In this document: positions 37,752 through 52,000 of the stretch, piece by piece
How positions within the stretch are numbered: the first letter of the stretch is position 1
Layout: the number at the start of each line of letters is the position of its first letter
Assembly (NCBI GenBank): GCA_035041965.1
Contig: JAPYMA010001200.1
Span: forward strand, 1-64,000
DNA: 64,000 nucleotides
Direction: 5' to 3'
From: Anisakis pegreffii
Lineage: Eukaryota; Nematoda; Chromadorea; Rhabditida; Anisakidae
Notes under the pieces: generated by a model
Databases searched by the model: none
What the model saw: only the letters and a program-made list of their open reading frames with translations
Told to the model about the DNA's origin: nothing
Translations under genes and position numbers: made by a program

Positions 37752-38010
37752 GGCACTTTTTTACTTTGGGGGGAGGGGGGGTTGCACGCAAGCAAACTCG
37801 CGCATGCCACGCCTACTGCGCATGGCCTCAGCTTAAGGTGACCTCAGCCTCATCTAGGCGTAGCCTCAGATCGCTCGATGCTACAACAGAGGCTAGCAAG
37901 CGAACTCAGGCTTAGGCTTAGGCTGAGACTACGCTTGGGCTGAAGCCATGCACGGTAGGCGTGGCATGCGCGAGCTTGCTCGCGTGCGACCCCCGAAATA
38001 AAATAGTGCC
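37752..38010. mobile_element. Inverted-repeat DNA transposon remnant (MITE), copy 2, with 8-bp TSD
   Basis: A 259-bp element. Its left end (GGCACTTTTTTACTTTGGGG) and right end (inverse of GGCACTATTTTATTTCGGGG) pair over about 70 bases, including a shared CTCGCGCATGCCACGCCTAC block. It is flanked on both sides by an exact GTGATTGG (37744-37751 and 38011-38018), an 8-bp target-site duplication. The inside carries repeated GCTTAGGCT words. It is clearly GC-richer than the surroundings and codes for no protein. An 8-bp duplication fits hAT-, Merlin- or P-type transposases; the superfamily is not decided. Confidence 0.88.
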
Positions 38011-39125
38011 GTGATTGGATGGAACATGGGCAAACAGTTTTTCCCTACTGATAAACTGTGAACGGCGTGACGGGTTCCATTCGAAAATGTAACGGGTTCC
38101 AAGTGTTGTCGGCAAATTACGATGAAATCCATCAAATTAAATGGGGCCATTTGCAGTTAAGTTACTCGCCTAACGACCGTTGTGCTAGACGAACTGAGCG
38201 TGGAACTCCGAAACAACTAAATTTTCAGTTGTCAGCTGGCGATTTCCACTTATTTTCGTTTATTCCCTTCCCTTTCCAATTCATTTCTGTGCCGTGATCG
38301 CTTCCTCTCCAGTGCCATGGATAGTTTGACGTGCCTAGTTAATTTTTTCGAGATGTAGCGGCATAAACTGAATTAATAAGTTTCCGTGATTTTAGATTTA
38401 ACATCAAATAGTCAACTCCATATGGCAACTTACATCGTGAACGAGGGATCAGTAGAGCAAACATATGAATGATGTGTGCGACGACGTGATTTACAGTTTG
38501 AAAAATGCTCCATTAAAAGATATTATTGTAGATTGCGCATTTGTTGAGTGGTTGCTTGTGCTGAGTCCAAATACTAACGGACGGGCATTGTTGAATGTTC
38601 GTTGAAAGTGAAATTTTTACGGTTGCAAATTGATTGGTTCTTTTCGATATGCACTGAACCATTGAGTGAACAAATAGCTGATGAAGGCAATAAGGTGCAC
38701 TCATCAAATCGAATGTGCTATTATAAGCAATGATGTTTATGTGACTGACTCAATGTGGCTCTTCAGTTCAGTTGAACTGATTCGAGGCAAACCCATCTGC
38801 ACACCTTTCAAACGCCTTAACTCGTTATTATTCGTTGAATATCTACCGAATGTACTGCCTCCTACTTCATACGTTGTACCGGTCAATCTGTTTGTTCGAT
38901 TGCCAATAGCCCCGTTAATCCGCGTAATCCTTCCTTCTTAATACAGTCTGCTGTTTCTATTCCCACTTGTCTTGTCTTGTTTAGCGCATGTAACAAATAT
39001 CCAAAAGGCATAACTGATTAGAACCATGCATGGAGTGATATTTATTTATTTAACACTTCGTTATTCGTACAACCTTATTGACCGTTTGTTACGCATCGCC
39101 TATAGTCATTTTTTCTGTTCCATTG

Positions 39126-39349
39126 TAGTGATGGCATCCGAGCGAATTTTCATGTCAATTGGAATCTAATCGACTTGACTCTCCAAAGTTCCGACGGCTG
39201 GAATTTTTCGGTCGGAATCTGACCGAGTTCACGTTTCATCCATCCGATATCCGGAATTCCGATCGACTGTCAGAATTGTTCGGTCGGAATCCGAATGTCA
39301 GAATTTGTCGGATTTTTCCGAATGACTGACAGTTGAATGCCATCACTAT
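39126..39349. repeat. Inverted-repeat element with TAGTGATG ends, copy 2
   Basis: It begins TAGTGATGGCATCCGAGC and ends with the inverse AATGCCATCACTA. The inside has many TCGGAATTCCGA and CGGTCGGAATCTGACCG-like palindromic words. It is the same family as 9619-9720 but about twice as long. No coding capacity. Confidence 0.65.
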
Positions 39350-42300
39350 TTCATAATCACAGGTGAAAGTTGTTTACGGTAATAAATAATATATGTGACT
39401 GTAATCGAATTACTTTAAACATTCACTGAAACAAATAAACATCTTTACTTCGAATCCTGTAAAGTTGAGTTGTTTCGAGAGCAGAATCATTTTCGTACTA
39501 TGCTGGGAATAAAAATTTTTGATGGATCAACGTAACTTCGAATGCTGTGATCGTATGCACATACTGCATTATAAAATATAAAAGTACTGCTTATGTGAGA
39601 TATCGTCTATTAGAATGTTTGCAAGCGTGAAATTTGTCTTTCGATTTGCATTTCCTCTACTCCCTCTCTGAAAGTTTACTCATTGCGAAGCATCCGCACT
39701 TGATCAGCCGATAAAAAACAACTGATTTATCAATTACTGAATCATGATCGATGAATTATTATTAGTTATAAATCAGCTCCTTATCGTTTCATCATATCGC
39801 GATAGAACGATTTTTATTTGAGAAATGCGTGAGTGAAACCAGAAAGGTTGTCATTATTTGGAAAGGTTAATTTGTTCTGATGTGTTGTTGTTTTGAGCCA
39901 TTTAACTTTCGATTTCACGCTTCTAATTAGCGTATTTTATTTGTTCCAAATCCTTGAATACCCTTCAGCAGCGTTTAAATATTTTCAAAACAAAATGTTT
40001 TTGTTCGAGTAAATATCTTATTTGTTCATATACGATTGATATAGCTGCGTGGAAAGAAGGATATCAGGATGTCAAGGAAGGGAGAATTTGATATTTGTGA
40101 TATTGGTGTTAACAGAGAGTATAAACTCGTAATGAACCACTGTAATTGCCGATTAAATAAATAAATACAATTGATCAATGTGTATAGCAGAATTTATTTA
40201 TGGATGGGAAAACGGCACAATGTCTGAGATTACGATGTCATATCATCTCAGGAATTTAGTAATATCAAACGCATAACTTGACGTTTCACATCGGAATTCC
40301 AGTTCATTTCAGTTTAATATTTTATTCATGAGTTCAGTGACGTGTAATCGAGACTGGATCGTATACAATTCAGCAAGAAGGTTTCCATGAATTGAACAAA
40401 TTGTACGGGTGAATGAGTGCATGTCCAACCGTGCAAATATGTACTACGAACGATAGATATATATATATATCTGATCGTGTTTTTGCTACAGAAACCATTT
40501 TTCTGATCGTTTTATCGAATGCAAACTGCATCATCTCAACCAACGATCTCATCCAATCCCTCCTCTTTCGTATCCATTCTTCACTTGCATATCTTTTATT
40601 GCCTCGTCAACCATATGTGTGGATATTTTACCGTTAAGCAGATTTCTGGCTGTTATTGCGAAACAGTGAAGTGACTTCTGGAAAGTCGATATTAGTGAAA
40701 GTGTTGAATGACCGAGTCTGGCAATTGTTCGGATATCAACGTATCAAACAGTGAAGTTATCCGAAGTTCGATGTCCAAAGTCCAATTTCCAGTTTTTCTT
40801 TTTCACCCGTTTTTATTCTGCTGATTTAAGTTCGTTTTAGTTCCTTAGCCATTCATTGTACAGTTTTACGAGCATCGTTTTATGACCAATAAAAGTGATC
40901 TATTTGGATGTGTTAATTAAGCAGTCCTTCGAAGAAACGTGTTTTCAGTGAATTTCATAAATGATAAATTGCTGCGGTTAGTCACTTGCTGCATTCAAAT
41001 CGAACTGTTCCTACCATATATCCTCTCTTAGATCTTATCTGATTTAGATCGTTTCAATTTCTAAATTCTCCGATTTTCTGGTTTCATTTCTGATTATCTG
41101 GTTTGTGTTATATTTGTTTGTTTATCGCTTTTAACGTTAAATCTGTCAAGCAAAATATTGTGTTCATACAATAGTAATAACAATGATAACAGTGATATTA
41201 ACAGTGGTAATAATATTAACTCCGCGAAATATAATGCCCGAAAGTTGTTGCTGAAGAGGGATGATCATCAAAAGAGGCTAAGTAAACTTATCTCAGTGAA
41301 TGGGAAAAATTATCGCCGTAATGCCATAAACGTGTCGTTAATACTCCTTTGATCGTTTAGTGAATCGATAAATTTATTTGATTTGCATTTCGCTATGCGC
41401 TACTCGAAAAACTTCCGCAAAATTCCGGATTCTTCTCAGTTCCGATATCACTCTTTACGCACTCCGTTGTGCCAAGTCAAATGATTTCAATTCTCCTTGT
41501 GTCGTATTGCTGATAATTGAAGAAACGATCGCAGCAGATATGATAATTAGTCGGTTATAGTATCAAGTTTTGTGTTCTATCGAATAAGTTGACGACGGGA
41601 GAGATGCGAGTTGAATTATTTGATTTTATGATGACTTTTATGAACCAATTAGTAATCATTCATTGATGGTCAATTTATCGCAAAACTTTTAATTTCCATT
41701 CATTTATACAACAAACGATACGTAACAATAATAGTAATATTCACATCCTTTTATATTTCACACACGCACCCACACACTCGTCTCATTTAGAATTCATGCA
41801 TAGATCATATCTCCGTCAAGGTATCCTCTTCAATCCCAATACATATGTAAACTGTTTTATAAACTCATTTTCTTCAAAAATCTATCTTTTAGCAACTTTC
41901 TCTGCATGAAATGTTTCCGTTGTTGTTGTCTCTTGACTCATATTCAATATTTCATACAAAAAATAGTTGATTTCACAAAACTACATATTCATAGCACTCG
42001 TTTTGATCTCATACGTCTATTGCTTATGTTTCATTCGTAATCTATCAATTATTTATTTGATGTTCATAAAATTCATTTAGTTGTGTAATCGCGGTGTTTA
42101 ATGCTGCACTTTTGATGTTGAATGTGCATGGATACAAACATATATATTTGCATTTGCATGTACTAAAGTTGTTATAAATAAATAAATAAATACTATTATG
42201 CGTACTCTACATAGCGTACAGTATCAACGATGGTAGGCGCCATGTGAGATTTCATCAAAAGTTTCATGAGATTTAGCGTTGAGAATTCGATATGTTTTTG

Positions 42301-43085
42301 ATTGTCGCTCACCAAAGTGTCTGATTGAACACGACGGTTTTTGATATTTTTATTGATATGGTGATATTTATGCATTCCGTTGCTTTATGAAACTACCATC
42401 CGAAAACATATTACAAAAATCCGATCACACAGTCGCTGTACTGTACAATCGTTGATGTTGTTATGATTGTTGTACAATATAAACTCGTGTCGATGATGAC
42501 TGAACACGTCGTTACTTTGTAATAAAGAGCTTTTGCTATGCAATTGTATGATGGTATTATTACCATTATTATTCGATTAGATATTACATTCGTATTATGA
42601 TTTTTGCTTGAAAGTTGATTTGGTTCGTTTATCTTTGTTTATTTAATTGTCACACATTAACAATATTCACATATTTACTGGTATGCATTGACATTATCTG
42701 TCTTCGTACAACAATAGGCTTATGTGAATGATGTTTATATTCTGACCAAAAACGTTTTGATTTTAATGGCTTATGCGAAGTGAATTGCTCAAACGAATGT
42801 TGTTACCCTTCCTCCCTTCCCACCCCAGAGTGAGTAACCAAATTCTGGCTTCAGTTTAAGGGCGAGGTAGTGAGAAAGTCGCAAATTAGGCAGCACGGTT
42901 TTTGATATGAACTGATGAGAATAAGTTTTCTTTTTGGTTGTTTTGACATTTCTCATTTGTTCATTTCAATGCGCCTAAACGAATCAGGCTAGCTTTGTGC
43001 AAATATGGTGTCATTTTATCGAAAACGTCGTCGTCATTTCTATTTTATGTGATTGAAAGTGATATAAATGATAAATTTGTTTCAG

Positions 43086-46000
43086 ACTCACCCATTAGTG
43101 CTAACACACAGCAACTCGTAACTTTATGTAAATTCTTTCATAAAATGTCTTTACTGATTAACGTACTGCTCGAAAGACAATCAACAAGCTACAATTATGG
43201 CTTTACGATTCGACATACCACTGTTTATCCGTTCGAGGTAACGAGTCTTTTAAAATTTCTGTCGAGAGTCTTGAGATGAATGTTTTTTAATGGATTTTCT
43301 TTTGTAATTTTAGCAGTAATATGTGCCTCTTAACGGGCACAGCTTCATTTGTAATCTATGCCTTTCTCGCAGCGTGGAGGCAGCAGCTAACAAATATGTA
43401 GGGAGTTTAGAAAATGGATAAGAAAATCATGGATGGATAAAACTTCTTTATTAAAATGGATAAAACTTCCTTATCAATGATAGGAATACTTTCAAAGTTT
43501 CTCTATTCATATCTATCAGAGATAAAATCGTTTAAAATTGGAGTTTATAATGAATTCTAAACAGTCAACTATTATATGTTGTCATAATAAAAGGTTTGCA
43601 AGTAATTGATAATAACGAAAGGTTCAGGATGGTTACGATAGTTGCATGATGGGTGATTATGATACGAATGAAGCATATGATAACGAGATACCCGTCAATA
43701 GTGCAGTCATATCACGAGTCGAGCCGTTAAGCTGTGCTTATAATGCTGGTTTACGGTGTGGTGATCGTATTTTGTGCATTAACGATGAAGCGATCAGCGA
43801 TTTAAGCTACGAACAAATCTGTGATATTATTCGAACCAGGTGCGTTTCAATTCACATTTCGCATATACTTCTCATGAAGACAATGAACTAGTTTCGTGAA
43901 TTTTTATTTCTTCATTCGTTTCTTTATTTATTCCTCAGTTTACAGTTTAATTTGAATTGCTCTAACACTCACTATCCATGCGTTCTTCATCGTGATTTCC
44001 TCATTGTTTCATCATGCAATGTTCAAATTCTTATTATATTGCTCTATAAGCCGACCGTTTCAACTTTTTAGCACATAAATTTTCCACTTGCTGCGGATAT
44101 TTGTTGTATCGGAATGTCTTGCATTTTAACATACCTCCGACTGATTTTATAAGCATTTTACGATGTCAAGGGTATAATGGCATTTAGATCGCAATAAACA
44201 GTGATGATCCGATGCGCAACAAATAAATTGCAGTGATACGTTTATTTCTGAGTCGCATTGGATTGACAACGTGAAATTCTACAAACTTCCTTATCAATGA
44301 TAGAATTAACTCAGTTTATTATTTGTTCGTTTATGAGTTAAATCTTGAATAGTGACAACCTTTCTTGAACACATTCAAATCTCATTGGCATTTGATGAAC
44401 ATTCGTCAAACCGAATGAAAGCAATTTGTTAAATGTGATTGATTTGTGACGTGAATGGTGACGTTATTCCATCCATCTCCATTTGGCTTCGTTTTTCACT
44501 CGTTTGATCTCATTTGCAACATGAGCACAAACAAACAAAATATTCGACAGTGGACATATCCGTTCCCCCTCAAACATTCTCTCATCCATATCTCTTTTTA
44601 TAGTGATCATCTTTAGGGTCATTCTTCTCTACAAAACATTGTCCCATCCACCACTAACAAACCATTTGTTGTTCTGACATTGATGTCATATTAATTAATA
44701 GATCGCTTCTTCCCCTACAGACATCACATACATTCATCTCATCTTTTGTCAGTTTGCAACATTCAATTGCTCATTTAAATAAATGTACATCAGCTTTTCG
44801 ACTATTTCTGTCTTCTTTGCAATTATTCGTTTTTAATCACATTCATCATTTTCTTTCGGTGCTAATTAGAAATTACGCTCAACAGCAGATCGCACATCTG
44901 CTCGTTAATTATAAGTGCTTTGTAGTGCGACACAGTTCTCTTTCTTAGCAGTCATTATAAAGTTGTCATTTAATTACTGATTGTATTATCAAGTACGATT
45001 GATTTTTAACTGAAAATTTGCTGATGGATATCACATATCCATCTGATTTGCACGCTATCGTCAATGAACTAAAAATATTTTATGGCATATGAATGTTTAT
45101 TTTGTTGCCATATCGCAGTGAGAAGGGTAGGTAGACATGCCTGAGTAGCGCAGTTGGTTAGCGCGTCAGTCTCATAATCTGAAGGTCGTGAGTTCGAACC
45201 TCACCTCGGGCATTTCTTTTGCATTGTAATTTTTACAATAAACATATCTTTGTGATAATCGCTGAGTAAATGTTTTTATGAAACCGCTTCAAATTTCAAC
45301 CAAATGGGGCCGAGATGATTCAATACGAAAGAAGTATAACGCATGACCATGGAACTGCTATAGACATAAAGGATGGCATGTTGAGGTGTTGAAATGTTTT
45401 GAATTTGTTGTTTTGGGTTATAAGACACTTCTGTAAATTCTTCAAATCGAATCATAAATCAGTTGAGATTATCATTCATACACCCTCAGTGACGGTTCTG
45501 TGCGTTTTTAACGCTTCATCCGTTATCGGTCCGTCATTCATTGAGAGCATCATAAATGTCGTTCATGAACAAAACCCATGGGCATAACGTTTTATATCTT
45601 ACTATATAAGGCGTACAACACCACCAACTCATTACATTACCATGCAAAAACAAGTAGAATCGTCAGTGTTTTTCCAGTAGGAAACTATCATCAATGTCTT
45701 TGCATGTAATTCACTAAGAATCAACAAATTGAGGCATACTTCTTATCAATTTTCACAACAAATTGTTTGCTACGGTCCACTTCTTCACCTCAAGTGGTCT
45801 GGAATTTAAGAGGAAATTGTCACATTCTAAGTGATTGATTGTCTTGTCATTTTCGTAAATGATCAGCCAGTTGCGTTTGATATAACCTGGAAAAGAGCAA
45901 CGAAACGATAAAGTTCAAGGTGAAAGAGGTGAGCATTAAAAATTAATGAACCATACAAGCATTTTTTATTTGCCTCTATGTTTTTGATTGTATTATTGTC

Positions 46001-49000
46001 GTAATTACCTTTCCTATTTATTCTATGTTCTGCTTCAGTTTTGCTGAATTATTATTGTATGCAGGCATTGTTGTGCACATGCACACGAATCCTTTCATAG
46101 GCGTGTATGTCTCGATTATGTCGTGTCTGCGTCATTCGTGATCACTGTTGATCGACCTATGACCCTCCTTATACTCTTAATTTATTTTAGAATCATCGTG
46201 TTCGTTGATTGTTTTATCTAGTCGATGGTTTTGCCTACTAAAATGCTACTTTCTAGTTCGATTACACTGACAATGAGTTCTGCACATTTTTTGCTCTGGA
46301 ATATTTGCATTTAGCTTGCGCGTTGCTCAAGAATTTCCCTTTTTTGCTGTTTACTCGAAATCGTAGGCGCAAAGCATGGTGAATGAGAAGAGTATCGAGA
46401 GGATGGATATTTGAGTTATATTATTGGGTTGACTTTGGAGAACTGGATGGAATGTATCAACAGCAAAGCGAATCATTATGATAAGGATAACAGTGAGTTT
46501 TTCGTGATTTTTATACACAATCCAAGGAAACGCAATAAATAACACTTTGTAATGCTGAAAACTGAAAATTTTCGTGATGTTATTTACGTATTTGAGTGTG
46601 TATTCCTTTTGAATGACGGAAGAATAAACGATAAATCTGCTGCTTAAAAATTTGCGATTGCTGATGGTAGAAGAGTGTTGAAGTGTGGTGGTGGGTGGAC
46701 TGAGAAAACATCTGATGGTATTGTTGAGGAGTAAGAAAATACTGAGAAAGAAAAATTCGAACAAAAGTATTTGCGTTTTTGAAAATGAAAAAATGAAAAT
46801 GAGAGTGCTGAGAAGAACTGTTAAGTAACGAACGATCGTTCGGAAGTGTTAAGTTGTATTATTCATCGAGTTGAGCGATGGATGAGTATGAAGTATATAT
46901 AGGTATATGTAAGTGAGGAAAGCGGATATAGCGAGCGGACAGATATTCGCTAGGAATATTCATATTCATTTCATATTCACATTTTCCGATTTTCTTGCGA
47001 TTCCACTTCAGAATGCTATTCTAGCATGTAGAATGTACATTTATCAGTGACAGAAATAAGTTGAAAAGAATAGATCTCGCTGACACAACAATTCAAAAGA
47101 CTCTGCGTTCTGCAATTGTATTGTAAGGGAAGGAAAGGTCTTACTATTCAACTTAAGGGAAAGCTCAGGTTAGGCGCAGTCTTGGAACTATATACAGATT
47201 GTTTAAAAAACACCAGGTCTTTTGAATTGTTCAACAATGAATCGAATAGATGATAGCTATAGATATGTTCTATCATCATTATAATCAGTTACTGCTGTTG
47301 CGTTCAATTCCTTATTCGACGACATTCATTTAAATGATGTTCTTTCCAATTAATCAGTTTTAATTGATCAGTTTCAATTAGAATTAGTTTTTGGGATGGA
47401 AAGTGATAAATTGAGAAGCAAGGAAAGACGTAAACCACACATCCAGTTGGATGTTTCTTCAATCGAGCGATAAAATTGTAAAAATTGACCTCAACAAAGT
47501 AGTCGTATTGAAATAGATGCTATAAAAATGAGTTCAATGATTGTTACAATAGACAACTTTTCTCATCGTGATCAATTTCCATTGCTCTGTTGCCTAACTC
47601 TAGGTGCAGAACCAAGGCGCCAATATACATAATCACTTTTAGTAGGTATATAATGTATCCGTTCTCTGAATATTTCATCTTATCTTATCAATTTTCATCT
47701 TATTTCATCTATCTCCTTAACACAGCTTTTGGATACTGCCTGGCTTGTAACCAGTAATCAACTAGTTTTGATGTTGATTACACACTAGATTTAATTCAAT
47801 TATACCAACACCTACCTACGTAATAGATTCAAAAGCTTGAAGAGAATTCATAGTTGGGACAGTTGAGTGAGGAAATTGTTGATGCTTGTAAACGTCCTCG
47901 TTTTAAGTGTACAACAAAACCTGATGATTAGTTTGGAATGAATGAACTGAAGTGTTTGGTTATTGTCAGAGGTTTGTTAGAAGGATTTTGATGACAGATG
48001 CACATCGCATAAAATAGCTCGGATATGTCAAACAAAAATGCGCTATATGACATGATTCTTATGATCATTATTATTACCACTATTATTTGTGCACACATAT
48101 TTACTGTGCCATTTTAAAATGTCTTTTCTCAAGATTCACATCCTTCTCCCATTGTCTCTTTTCTCGTTGAGAAGCCTTTGTCAGAACTTTTATCCCAACT
48201 CATTGTGCCTTCAGCACTGAGCTATGTTCAGATAATTTTTCGTTTTATCACTTGTTTGGATTACGTGTAAAGATAACTCACATGGAAGAAAGGTCTATTT
48301 TGCATATAAATGACATTTATTCATCTGATTGGTTGCAACTTTACGATGGTTTTTACTCAGTTGAGGTTAAAGGTTTTTATTTTCATCTGAATGAAGTAAG
48401 GATAGCGTACGAGAGTGCTTGCTGGTCAGTCATATATCATTTGTTGTAATCAATTCATTGTTGTGTATTACGGTTACTTCAGCAGAACGCAAATCGTTTC
48501 ATGTGATTCAGTTTTGTTGTTCAAATGGATTCCCCTCATTCGAATTTCTCTATATTTTACGGCCTTTTAAACCATCAAAATAATTTTTTATAGAATAACG
48601 ACCATTTTTAGCGTTACGGACTATTGACTCAAAACGGGTCATTGATTCCATTCGAAACGAATGCGGCGCGGCTATCATTTGTATTCTTTTCGAATTTTGT
48701 TAAACAGCTCGTGTCATACTTTAAGTTCATTTCACTTATCGTTTTCCCGAAAGAGATCTTTTTAAGTGGATTAGAGTGAGGATTTTACGGCTTAAGGTGA
48801 GATTATTTGGAAGGTGAATAATGGGATTTGCGGGTGGCGGTGCGTGAGGGAATTGCGATGCGATGAGTTAATAATACATCTGCCCATTTATCGATGAAAT
48901 TTTGATTGTGATCCTTCTCATCTCAGCGGGACATCTCTGCAGTAATATAGTCTCACAAGGTGTGCGTGTGTGTGCCTGTTTGTATCGTTGATGTTGCATT

Positions 49001-52000
49001 ATGAAGGAATCGATCATGCATCGTAGCGTAAATTCACCGTTATCTTACGATGATCTGAGTCCTTAAAGAGTTGATCACATCTTCGCCCTTCCTTCTTCAT
49101 TAACGTTATACACAAACAATGCTGCCTTCCTCCTTTGATCGATGAACACTCCATGCCGTATGTTTTGCAGTGGCACTTTAAGCGTGATGCATTTCTTTAC
49201 GCCATTAGAGCATATTTGTGAAAATCTACCTGTGTATCGTATAAGCCGGTAGTTTGAATTTGGTACGTTAATTCTGATTTATGCAAGTTTTAGGGCTCGC
49301 TCCTCGATAAGAAATTCACTCCCATTAGGACGGGAAATTCTAACAATTCACGTCAATAACTTACGGTATTGCTCGCACAAGAACAGCTACCATATTTGCA
49401 AGCAATGAGATTAGATATTCTGAGGTAGGCAACTAGGAATAACTAAAACTATACGTTCATTGCAAACAGCTAACGCATTATAACTCTGTGTGTACTCGAA
49501 TTATAATACTTTATTGACAATCAGCAGTCAGCAGTAAGATTTATTTATTTGTTTTCGTCTAACGTTAAAGTATTCAATAGCGTTTGATTGATATTCATCG
49601 TGTTATTCGCTAATTTATAAGAAATGTAAAGCAGTTAGTTAGTGTAAGTGGTGTTGAATGCTTTGCGAGATTAAATGAATTTTGTACGTAGTTTTGAGTT
49701 GGAGCATTTTATTGGATGTGAAGTGATTTATTTATTGTGCACAGGTACTTGTTGATAGCAATAATTGTTGTGGAATATTTGTGAAAAGTATCGAATGTTC
49801 TTCTCAAGATCGTTTTTTTGCTCTCAGAACCAATTGCATAATGTGTACTGTCTCGAGAAGTTTTGTTTTTTCCTCTTCGAGCGAACGCGTATAGTCGAAT
49901 TGTGTTTCCGAGAAAGTTTTCAGTGTACATTTTTGCTGACTCGTTCATCATGCTGCTTGATGTTAATTCCGTTGTAAAGTTTGTATTAAAATCCTCGATA
50001 TCCTCTGATTGATATCCGCTTAGCATAGTGATCAGTTTGCCGTGGAAATAGCATAATTTTTGATTTGTCACAAATCTACTTTCGATTAGTAATTTCTAAT
50101 TCATAATTTCAGTTTGGAAAATTTCTTAGAGTCTTATCCACAGCGCATCAGTTGCAGCTTGCCATCGTTCATCTCATTAGTGGTATGATATTTCAATATT
50201 TCCTCAACAAAAGAGCAAAAGGATTTTTCGAATGATTTGAAAAGATAATCACTTCAAATCATTTGTTGTATTTTTTGTGTGATTTATATTCTCCGTCATT
50301 CATTCTTTTTCTTCTGCACTGCTTACATTGTTTGCTAGCAATAGGTTGACGCCATAAACTTTTGAATTGAATTGAACAAAGTTTACTGCTTTTTTTTAAG
50401 GAAAACTTCAGAGATGTTTTTTGAAATCGCACGTAATCTAATAAGATTATTCACTTAGGTCCGTAATACTTTCGAAGATGATTTATTGAGATATTCGGAC
50501 GAACTGTTCGTACGACTGACACTGTCAATTTTTGATAATATCGTCTTGGTGGCTTCGAAGGATGATTTGTTTGAATTTGTTTTAATTTCTCCTCAATTGA
50601 ACCTAAATCTGGCGCCTAAAAACTTCATCCAAGGTCAACGAACACAGATATCATTTCGCAAAGCAATTATTTACACTTAATGCGCGTGTAAATGAGATGT
50701 TTGCCTGAGTGAACTCGTAGAAAAAGTAAAAATAATAGAAGATGCTCAGTGCAATTCCCTAGATGTTGTGATTTCATGAGAATTATTACGTGATGATGTC
50801 AATTTAGACTTACATTGATGACAAAATTTATTGCGTTTTCTCTTCAAGCCTACAACAAAATTATATTGCAATGCTAATTTTCATGCGTGTGTGATGATGA
50901 AAAAACAATTTATTGTATTGTTTGTGGAAAGTAGCGCTTCACGACGAATTTCATTCCGTCTTATCGTAATATGACACTTTCTCAAGGTGCAGATGATTTC
51001 GATCAGTTACTACTTTTTTTCATTTGATCACTTTGATCAGTATTGTTATCGCAACAAATTGCCGATCTCAATCGGTTCAATTTTTTGCAATTCAGTAGCA
51101 GTTGTTGTCTGATTAATCCACATCAATCCGATGCTGTACCATTCGGTAGAATCACGATCAATTCAACCTTTGGAAACGATTGAAAGATCTCGCAAAGATG
51201 TGCACAGTCAATTTATAATGAATTAATGCTTCAGGATATGTAAATGTACGATTTCATTTAGCATTTTGAAAAAAACTCAATCAATTTGTTAAGTTTTATG
51301 ATATTTTGCATATTTTTGAAAATTTGTTTGAAGTGCTGGTTTCTCATTAAAATGCGCATTGAGTATTCGTCTCTTGTTCTTTCACCTGTTCCACATGCAG
51401 TTAAATGATTTAATCGTGAGTGGTAGTCATGAAGTTAAGTGGTACTCTAAATGTTTTTTTTGTGAAGATGAGTAGGAAGGAGCGAATATTAATAGTAAGA
51501 ACGTTCTTGTGGTACTTGACGAAATTTTGCATCTTCTACAATTTTGACCCATCTGATGTGAGTGAAGCTGTGGCGCATTTTGCAACGATGAAAATATCCA
51601 AAACAATTCATCTGAATCAGAGAATAGTCAAAAGATGGTGAATGGAGAAAATCGAATGAAATAATGCGTAAACAAATTGTGTGTGTACGTGAGAATGGTG
51701 CGTGCATTGATAAGGTTTAAGAATATGATAAGAGCATGAGTAACAACACAATTGCTTATCGTTTTTATCGATATTTCGCGCCGTATGCAGTTGGATACAA
51801 AATTCCATTAGTCACCGCACGATTTTACAAACGTGGAAGATTCAGTTGACAATTTAAATTTTTCGTAAATTGCATTTTGTAAATTTTGCAAAAGTTTATA
51901 TGAGTGTTTCTCACGCTCTCTCACTTTAATTCCCTATTGAAACAGCCATTTTACCTCTCCAACATGGCCAGGATTCCCTGTTCTCTGATAATCTGATAAA

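Larger units (their letters stand above)
35966..43085. other. Region between VPS50 and the first sure exon of the RhoGAP gene
   Basis: About 7 kb without a supported exon. It holds the VPS50 poly(A) signal (36181-36186), a GGCAC-ended mobile element (37752-38010) and a TAGTGATG-ended element (39126-39349). It also has a short AT repeat near 40458-40471 and an Asn-rich 64-codon open frame at 41158-41352. That frame could be a first coding exon of the RhoGAP gene but has no homology I recognise. Promoter and 5'UTR exons of the RhoGAP gene are expected here but cannot be placed. Confidence 0.5.

Noticed and set aside
46351..46764. 137-codon minus-strand hydrophobic frame in the large RhoGAP intron
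   Set aside because: The hydrophobic, Phe/Ile/Leu-rich content is what AT-rich DNA gives in random frames. No family motif or splice context.
49709..50071. 120-codon minus-strand frame in the large intron
   Set aside because: No recognisable domain and no supporting neighbouring exons.
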